Shown: in pieces, positions 53,801-62,800 of the stretch
Layout of the letters: each line of letters starts with the position of its first letter
Position numbering within the stretch: the stretch's first letter is position 1
DNA from: Kistimonas asteriae
Lineage (GTDB): Bacteria > Pseudomonadota > Gammaproteobacteria > Pseudomonadales > Endozoicomonadaceae
Direction: 5' to 3'
NCBI RefSeq assembly: GCF_018263925.1
Contig: NZ_JAEVHF010000020.1
Span: 1-64,000, forward strand
DNA: 64,000 nucleotides
The notes under the pieces: model-generated
The model's database searches: none
Told to the model about the DNA's origin: nothing
Seen by the model: only the letters and a program-made list of their open reading frames with translations
Made by a program: the position numbers and the translations under genes

Positions 53801-56800
53801 CAACTTGGCCTTGTTGCTGTAAACGGTGAAACTGTCGCCATCATCACCACCCAGCAGGGTCAGCTCTTCGCTGTTGCCATAACTCAGGTAGCCTCGGGTC
53901 ACTGCCGTTCCGGCGACCTCATCACCGGCAGCCGTGACAGGCGCTTCACCAAAGATCTGGCCCACCTGGAAGGTATCCCGGCCACTGCCACCGTCAATGG
54001 TCATCAGTGCACTGGTGTCATCCAGGAAGAAACTGTCACTGCCTTCGCCGCCATTGATCAGCACACCACCGGTCAGGTCATTTAGGCTGTCATCGTAATT
54101 GATCCGCTCAACAGGATCGACAAAGGTATTGGTATCAACTTCACCGTGCAGACGGGCGATGAAGTTATTCCGAATCAGGAACACATCATCTTTATCTGCG
54201 CTAGTGTCACCAGCGAAGCCCCGGCCGTGGATAGTCAGGTTATCCACACCGTCTGCCGCATCACCGCTGTCATGCACATCAACTACATAATCCGTCAGAG
54301 TGACACCGTCAGCATCGGTGTCGGTCATTGTGATGATGTACTGATCACCGCCGCCCTGACCATCCAGGGAAAGCATGTCACTCCGCGAATGCAGTTCGTT
54401 AACGGTCAGCGTATCGCCACCTGTACCACCGGTGACGTAGGTATCACCGGCCAGCAGGCTGACATCAATCAGGATACTGTCACCGTCACTACCGCCGTCG
54501 ACATCAATGCGTGTCGAGCCCGTCAGGCTTCCCAGCAGCTGGATATCATCACTGCCAGCTGCACCAGAAATACTCAGGATACCCGCCGTCGTAATGACGC
54601 CATCCAGCAGGATATTGTCACTACCAGCTTCACCTTCGATGGTGATATTAGCGCCACTTAGTGTGCCCTGGTTATGGATCGTGGTACCGGCAGCATCGAG
54701 ATTCTCGTAATCCCCCTGCAGCAGAAGGTCACCGATGGCACTGACCGTAGCACCCGCTTCAACAATCAGGTTGTCACCGGCACGCAAGGTCACAGTGCCT
54801 GCAGTCGACTGGATCGTGACGCCGGTTTTGACGGTCAGGTGATCCTCTTCACCCGCTACATCATTGTTGTCTTCACCGGCATAGAGCAGGATGTCGTCGT
54901 CAGTGATAATGGACTTCTCAACCGTGATCGGACTATGAGCCTCAATGTTCACGGTGCCAGTCGCAACTATGCCATTTTCCTGATCAAGTCCACCGATAAT
55001 CAGGTGACCGGTATTGGTAATCCAGACATTACCGCTGGTCGAACGTCCTTCCATGTAGCCGACAGTCGTCTGGAGCCGCTTGCCTGAGGCACCGATATCG
55101 CCTTCAGCAAAGAGCCTTGTTTTACCGGAAGTCACGTTCGATGCATTGACATCCGCATTACCATTCAGGATGTTGTCACGGCCGAGGATAAAGGCCGTGT
55201 AATCCGCCCCTGTCCCAATGGTGTTAATGGAGAGGTCACCAGCCGTTTCGATCAGGTAGGTATTGAGTGCACTGCTGGTCGTCACCGTGCCGGCCGAACG
55301 GTAGGCGCTGTTGATATCCAGGTCATTGCCGGAGATACCAATCGCATCATTCTCAGACGTCAGGGTAATACTGTTACCAATGACATCCGCTTCCGGCAAG
55401 CCGGTCACGACATCACCACTGGCATCCTCGGTATCTTTGATTGCCAGGTGCGCACGCAGATCCACATTACCGCCATCCGCGAGCACTTCACGGATATTCA
55501 TGTTGCCCAGCACTTCATGGACATAGACATCCGCGCCTGCCGCAATCGTCAGGGTAGCGTCCGTAGCCAGGTCAGTTTCCAGATAATCTCCATCTTCACC
55601 AACACCGGCTGACGCCGTGAGACTGAGTTCCGTGGCAGCACTGATATTGGCGAAATCATGATCAAGGCCATCGACAATCGCACCACTTTCCGCCGTGAGA
55701 TAGATACCACCGGACTGCGCATAGAGGGTACCAACATTGATATCGTCAGTTCGCTCTGTGAGGTAAATATCACCGCTGACACGGGCGGTGAAAATGGCAT
55801 CGGCCGCCAGGTTGATGTAAATCCGGTCGGAGGCTGAACCGATGGAACCATCCGCCGCTTCAAGAATCACATCATTACTGGTGACATTGGTCACACTGTT
55901 ACCACCAGCGTTGATAATCGATTTCCCGGTCTTGATCCGAACCGTGTCACCGGCTGACACCGTGTTGAGCTTCATATCCAGTTCAGAGCCAAGGAACACA
56001 TCGCCACTGGCTGTCGCAGAAATAGAACCCAGCGCATCGACATCCACATCATCACGCAGATCGATGCGAATACCGGTTATGGATGCACCATCCACGGTCG
56101 GATCCACAATAATTTCCGCCAGTGTGATGTTGGCGCGGTACTCAGTGGATAACTGGTCATCGCCAGACAGCGTTATCGTATTGGCAGTGACAGAATCAAT
56201 GGTAAAGAACTGCCCATTCTCATTGGCGTTGTCGGCCGTGCCAAAGACCTGGATGGTCATGCCTGCCTGGAAGCCTTCAGTCAGCCAGTTGCCACCATCA
56301 GTACGGACAATGGTGTCAGCACTGCTGCCGTTATTCAGGAAGTTCACCTTGGCCGACGCAATATCACCCGCCAGATAAGCGACATCCGTCCGCTCAGCCG
56401 CGGCCAAAGCGACACGTTCATCATCGGTGAGTGAGACCGAAGGCCCACTGAGGTCAATCACCTGGGAACCAGTAGCAGAACCCACACTACCAGAAGCTAC
56501 GATCATCACCGTGCCAGCAGCGCTGATATTGGCAGCCTCAACAGAGGTCTGCGTATCGGTGATGGGTTCGATCAATCCGGCACTGAACAGGTTCAACAAT
56601 TCATCTTCGGTCCAGACCTTGATACTCGCAGTCAGGCTGTCCCGTTCAGCATCCGACACCGTATAGGTAAAGCTGTCATTGTAGCTGTCACCATAACCGC
56701 CAAACTGGCTATGCAGGCTGTGATATTCCTCGGTTCGCTTGTTAACCAGTGTCTGGATTTCACCATCTGTCCAACCGGCATTGGTGTAATACGTCTGTTC

Positions 56801-59800
56801 ATCGGACGACAGAGAGACCACAAAATTCTCATCATAGGCAGACGAATCAGCCTGCATGCCACGGTATTGCCAGTAAGTCTCGTATTCCTGTTCACGGTTG
56901 CTGGCATAATCGATCAAGGTCTGATCGATCTTGTTCTGGGCACCGGTACCGTCGGTCAGTTGCAGATCACTCCAGACGCCATTGAGCAGTTCGTCGTACG
57001 TTCGGTCATCACGTACGGCACTGTCATTGGCATCCTTGAGGCTGCCACTTGCCACATTGATATACACATCACCGCTGGCGGACGTGGCGCCTTTCAGTCG
57101 CAAATCACCACTGGTTTCCTTGATATAAATATCGGTCTTGGCATCAACTGTCACATAGTGGGACAGACTGTTGCCGGAATTGAGTGCCAGTGCACGACTA
57201 CTGCTGTTACCAACAGAGCCTTCCTCGGCTACCAGCGCCACGGTGCCGCCCTGCACGGAGCCGTTGTACCAGCTGTTTGAGGTCTTCTGTGCAACCGTAA
57301 TATTTTCCTTGGCGACCAATCTTACGGTCTCGCCGGAGCCGGCCTGAACACTGTCAATTGCCAGGTCACCACTGCCTGCCTCAATATGCACGACACCGCC
57401 GGCGGTCGCTTTCAGGCTGGCATAAGCATCATCCGCCAGATTGACGGTCAGCGCGCCGGAATCCACCATGTCGCCATTACCATCGACAACCACCTGCCCG
57501 ATATCACCGCTGGCAGACAACACCACACGTTTACCGGTGATATAGGAATCTTCGCTGGTCTGACGGATATCCCCTTTCGACGTAATCGTTGTCGTACCAG
57601 AACTGTTCAGGATACTGCCATCAATGAGAATATCCGCGCCGGCCACTGTAGAGGTCAGAGAAACACTGCCAGCGTCATACCCAATGAAGTTAATGTTGAC
57701 GCCATAGTCAGCCTTGACCGTATGTGTGTGTGTGGTCGTCGTGAACTCTTCCTTCACATACTTGGTGTAGTAGGTCTTCTTGCCGTACCAGGTACTGGTC
57801 GTCCAGCGATCTTCGATATAGTTCTTGGTCTTGGAGGCATCGACCTGGGGATCACTGACATAGGTGTAGGCATCGTTTGCCTTACCTGCATCGAGGAAGA
57901 AATATGGCCCTTCGTCAGTCAGGGTTGGGCCTTCCAATCGCTCGGTCGTATCCCAGTAATCATCACTGGGATCCTTGGCAAAGGCATCAATACCCAGCCA
58001 GCCACTCTTCTTCTCGGTTTTGTAATACCGGGTAGCATCCAGCACATCCACCGACCAGCCATAACGCCAGCCGGACTTGATGGAATAAGTGTCGCTGTCA
58101 CTGCCAGACACATCGGACTTGCCATCTTCCTTAATGGTGACGCCATTCTCATCCTTGGTATAGATGGTGACGTGGGGATTATCACTGGTGCCCTTGGCCT
58201 TGTCCTTGATGACCAGGGTTCCTTCACCCCGCTGGGAGGCATCCAGGCTGTGCACCACGACATCGTAGGCAGTATTGTTGGTTACCGAGATCTTGCCATA
58301 ACCACCCAGCACCCGAATCTCGCCGGCACCGGTATTGAGCATATGGCCTTCCAGCTCAATGTAACCACCACTGACACGGATTTCCTGGACTTCAATCTTG
58401 CCGGTTGTCGTATTGTAATAAACGGTATAGTCATCCGTTGACGCCGTTGTCAGCTTGACCAGACCACTGGCCGACCGGCTGAGATTGGATATTTCGTTGG
58501 CTGTCGCCGTGCCAAGCGTCAGGCTGTAATCCGGCTTACCACTCTGCATGACACCGTTCAGGTTCAGGTATTCCGCACTGATGACAATACGGTCACCATA
58601 GAGGCTGACACCCGTCGGCGTCTTGGTCAGCTCAGCGACAACCGCTGCATCAGAAGAAGACTGCTGTCCGTTATTGGTCAGAGAATCCAGCTTGGAGTAG
58701 GTTTCTCCACCCACGCTGTAATCGGTCAGGCCACTGATGTAGACGCTCTTACCAACCACGTTCATGTTTTCCGCACGCACCTGGGCTTCAAAGGTCACCT
58801 TCCCATCAGGGTTGCTGACCGTCAGGTTACCCTGCGGATTTTCAACATTACCGGTGATGGTAATATCTGGCGTTGGAATGCCCGCATTAGCCGGATCACT
58901 CTCATCAAAGGTATTAGCGATCGTAATAAACGGCGGATTTTCACTACCCCCTGCGGTTACCGTGGAGAAGCTGGCGGAACCCGCCGTAACCCCTTCATCG
59001 GCCTGGTTATACGTTTCAATCTCGCTATTGCTGGCGACTTCAACACCGTTCAGGAACAGTCCACCGTTGGAATCCGGAATCGAAATCCCCTTGATTTCCA
59101 GGAACGCGGCCGTGTTGTTGGTGATCTCAACGCTGGCATCACCCGGCGCATCAAAGACACCGGTTCCTTCCAGCACATCGGAACGCACATCAATGGTTCC
59201 CGCCTGAGCCCAGATCGGGTCAACCTCTACAACAAGAACATCCTGTTTGTTATAACCGGACAAACCATTTTCATCCGTACTCCACAGGCCCTGGGCTTCC
59301 AGTTCATTAGTGATACGAGTCACTTCAGACTCGTAGAACGCCTTAAGATTGGCATTGGTATCCTTGTACTGGTTCAGCTGCTTCTGCGCATATTGCAGTT
59401 CCTGAACCAGCTCAGAATCCAGCTGATCCGTGACGGTACGGAAGGTCACGCCGTCAGTCTGGGTACTACTGGTTACCTGGCCATTCACAATGGCATCGAG
59501 TACCAGTTCCTGTTTGCGATCAATACCCGTACGGACGGTGCCGTCAACATCGACGGTGGCATGAGCCTCGGTTTCAATTGTTCCGTCGTACAGTTCAGAG
59601 CCACCGCTGATCGCCTTGGCCACCTCGCTGGTCCAGTTCACGCCCTTGGCCTTGGCTGCCATATCGGCAAAGCCCAGACGTTCGGCATGCAGCTTGGCAT
59701 CGCGAGCTGTTTCCAGAACCGCGCCTGCGGCGACGGTAATGGTATTGTTCTGGATCAGCTTCGCCGTCGCATCCAGGCTGTTAATAGGGATAGCACTGCC

Positions 59801-62800
59801 GGCAAAATTATCTGTACGGGCTTCCAGCTTGTACTGATCACGATTGAAGCTGGTGTCTGTGCCTGTTGAGATATTGAGGTTGCCGTCAGTGGTCAGGTAA
59901 CTGTTCGCGGCAAATGTCACCTTGTTTTCAGGGCGTACTTCTACCGTCGTGTCCGCCACGGCAACCGTACCACCACCGTAGGTTTCCACGTTGACCTTGC
60001 CGACGGCCTCACCGGTACCACGGGCAGAGATCTGGACATCACCAACACTGCTCAGCTGTGCGCTGTTACCAACAGACACTTCAGCGATATTGGTATCGGT
60101 CTTGATCTCCATTGTCGAACCGGCGCCTGATACCGCACCACCGGAGATCAGGGTGACTTTGTCGTTCAGGATGAAGTCATTGAGGGAATCCAGCGTCATG
60201 TCACCAGCATCCGATGCACCATCTTCTACGGTCAGTGACGCACGATCACCAATAACCACACGGGTGGTCATATTGACGTTGGTAAAGCTGTCCGCACCAG
60301 CGGCACTGGCGACACCGCCAGTGGTTCCCTTGATATTGTCACCGGATACACCGTTCTTGCGCAGTTTGGTGATCGCATCCATGTCAATATCGGTTGCCTT
60401 GACCACAGCATCGGCACCGATGCCAGCGGTCACATTAGCCGTTACATCATGATCTGCCTTGGCGCCTGTTGCTCCCAGAATACCGCCAGAACCGACAGTG
60501 ATTTTGCTGTCAAAGGTGGCATTCTGCTCCGCCTTGATGACCAGTGTGCCAGCCCCACGTTGTGTCAGGTCGATATCCTTGCCGCTGGCACCTTCACGAA
60601 TTTCTGCAGTGACGGTGCTCTTGTTGACAGTAATGGCTTCAGTACCGGAACCCCCGGCAAGGCCACCAGCCCCTGCGGTACCTTCTGCATAGTTATCATC
60701 ATTACCTACAGCGGTGATCTGGAGTGTGGAACCTGTCAGATCAACCCCATCGCCCAGGAAAGCTAGCGTTGTCGTATTTGACTTGGCTTTGGCCGAACTG
60801 CCACCCGCTGCGAGCAGACCGCCAGAGTAGCTGTCAGCCTCGGCTTTCTGCTTGGTATTGTTGGTTGCTGAAAGTGTCGTCGCGCCGGTAATTGCCAGGG
60901 TTGCGCCATCTGCAACAAAGCTCTTTACGGTGCTGTTGTTATTGATGGTTGAAAGAGTCGCATCGACCCCAATCAAGGCACCGGCAACACCCAGAGAGTA
61001 AGACTTCGCGGAATAACTGTTATCAGGTACTTTGGTTTCTGCCGTCAGTGACAAACTGGCTGCAGTAATGCTGATACTGCCTTTCGCGTCATCATCAGGA
61101 TCACCCAGGGCTGCAATCACCGTGGGTTCAATGGTGATATCCGTCAGTGAGACGCCGACAGCAAGGCCACCCGCATTAACACCGTGCACTGTTACGTCCG
61201 CTTTCGGTGTTGCCGCAGCCTGTATATCCACCGTATTGGTGACGGTGACAGCAGCGTTATTACCAATAAAGGCCTTCACGCTCGGATCGATCCGAACCCT
61301 GGCATCATTGCCTGAACCTGCACCGATACCGGCTGCAACCGACCAGATATTTTCAGTGACCGTCGCGTTTGATGTTGCCGTAATCAGGACATCACCGACT
61401 GAATCACTTCCCTGCCCAACCTGGGCATAATTACCCAGATAAGCCAACGTAGAACCACCGATATCAACATCACCAGCTGCAGCACCCGCGGCTGCGGCAC
61501 CCGCCGTTACGCCTTTGGCCTCAACGTCATAATTGCGGGAAGCTTCTGCGGTAATGATCAGGTCATCAGCCTTGGTAATCCGTGCTCCGTTTGACGACGA
61601 TGAACCATGGTCAACAAACGCCCGCTGCGTTGCCGTGTCGTTGATAACGCTGACCTGGGCACCCAGACCTACCGTACCCGCGGAGCCGCCATAGGCGTAG
61701 ACATCCACGTCCTCGGCAGTAAAGACAGCCTTTATCTTGATATCATCGGTCGCCGATATATCCGTGTTGTTATCGATATAAGCGGTTGTCGCACCCGAAA
61801 GATTCAGTACACCGACAGAACCACCGGCACTCAGACCGACGCCCCCGATCGCTGCACCACCGGCAATCTGTTCAATATCCGCCGTGTCCGTCGCCTTCAC
61901 CAGGATATCTGCTGAAGCACCGTTGCTGCCTGCCGTGACCTGTGCACCGTCACCGATATATGCTGTCGTGTCAGAAACGGAGGGGTCTTCGCCTACTGTG
62001 ACAGTAAAGAGACTGCTACTGGCAACACCATCCGCTCTCTGCGCCGTATCATCCGATCCCAGCCCGTTGGCATTGCCATCATTGAATGCAGCATCAATCT
62101 TTTCCTGTGCCGGCGTCGCCTGTTCATTGCCGGTCGTATCAAGACCGGTACCAACACTGATAACCGAGACTGCCCCACTGATACCAAAGGTCGCACCACC
62201 GGCAAACGCCATGACCATCGAATCAATGGTTCGGTTGGCTTCCGCCTCAACGGTCACATCCCCCTCAGCGGTCACCACACTGTTTGCACCGATATGCGCA
62301 TCCACAGCGTTTTTAACCGTGACGACATCAATGGAAGCACCGATGCCACCGCCACCCAGTGCACCAGCGCCAATATCGTTATCAAATGTCGTGTTACTTG
62401 TTGCCTTAACCTTGGTATGTAACCCAGACGTGACACTGGCATTCGTTGCCGCGCCACTATTGGGCACATAGGCGCCAATCCATGCTCCGGTGTTTGAGTG
62501 GGTTTCAACAACAGAGACAGAACCCCCAAGCCCCGTACCGCCTACCGCGAGCGTACCAACCAGTACCGAGACATTTTCTGTCGCATCACTATTCACCTGG
62601 ACACTGTCGTCAGCAACGAGGGTCGCCCCTTCGATATAGGCGCGGGTATTACCATCCAGCAGACCTACTGCAACAGAACCGCCGGCACCGACAATACCGC
62701 CGCCGATGGCACCGTCATACAGCTCCAGCTCAACACGACTGTTGGCGTCAACAGAAACACCCGCATCACTGGTCACCTTGGCCAGGCGAATAAACGCATC

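Noticed and set aside
57386..58441. Plus-strand ORF of 351 codons
   Set aside because: Antisense shadow of the giant protein; no binding site or recognisable domain.
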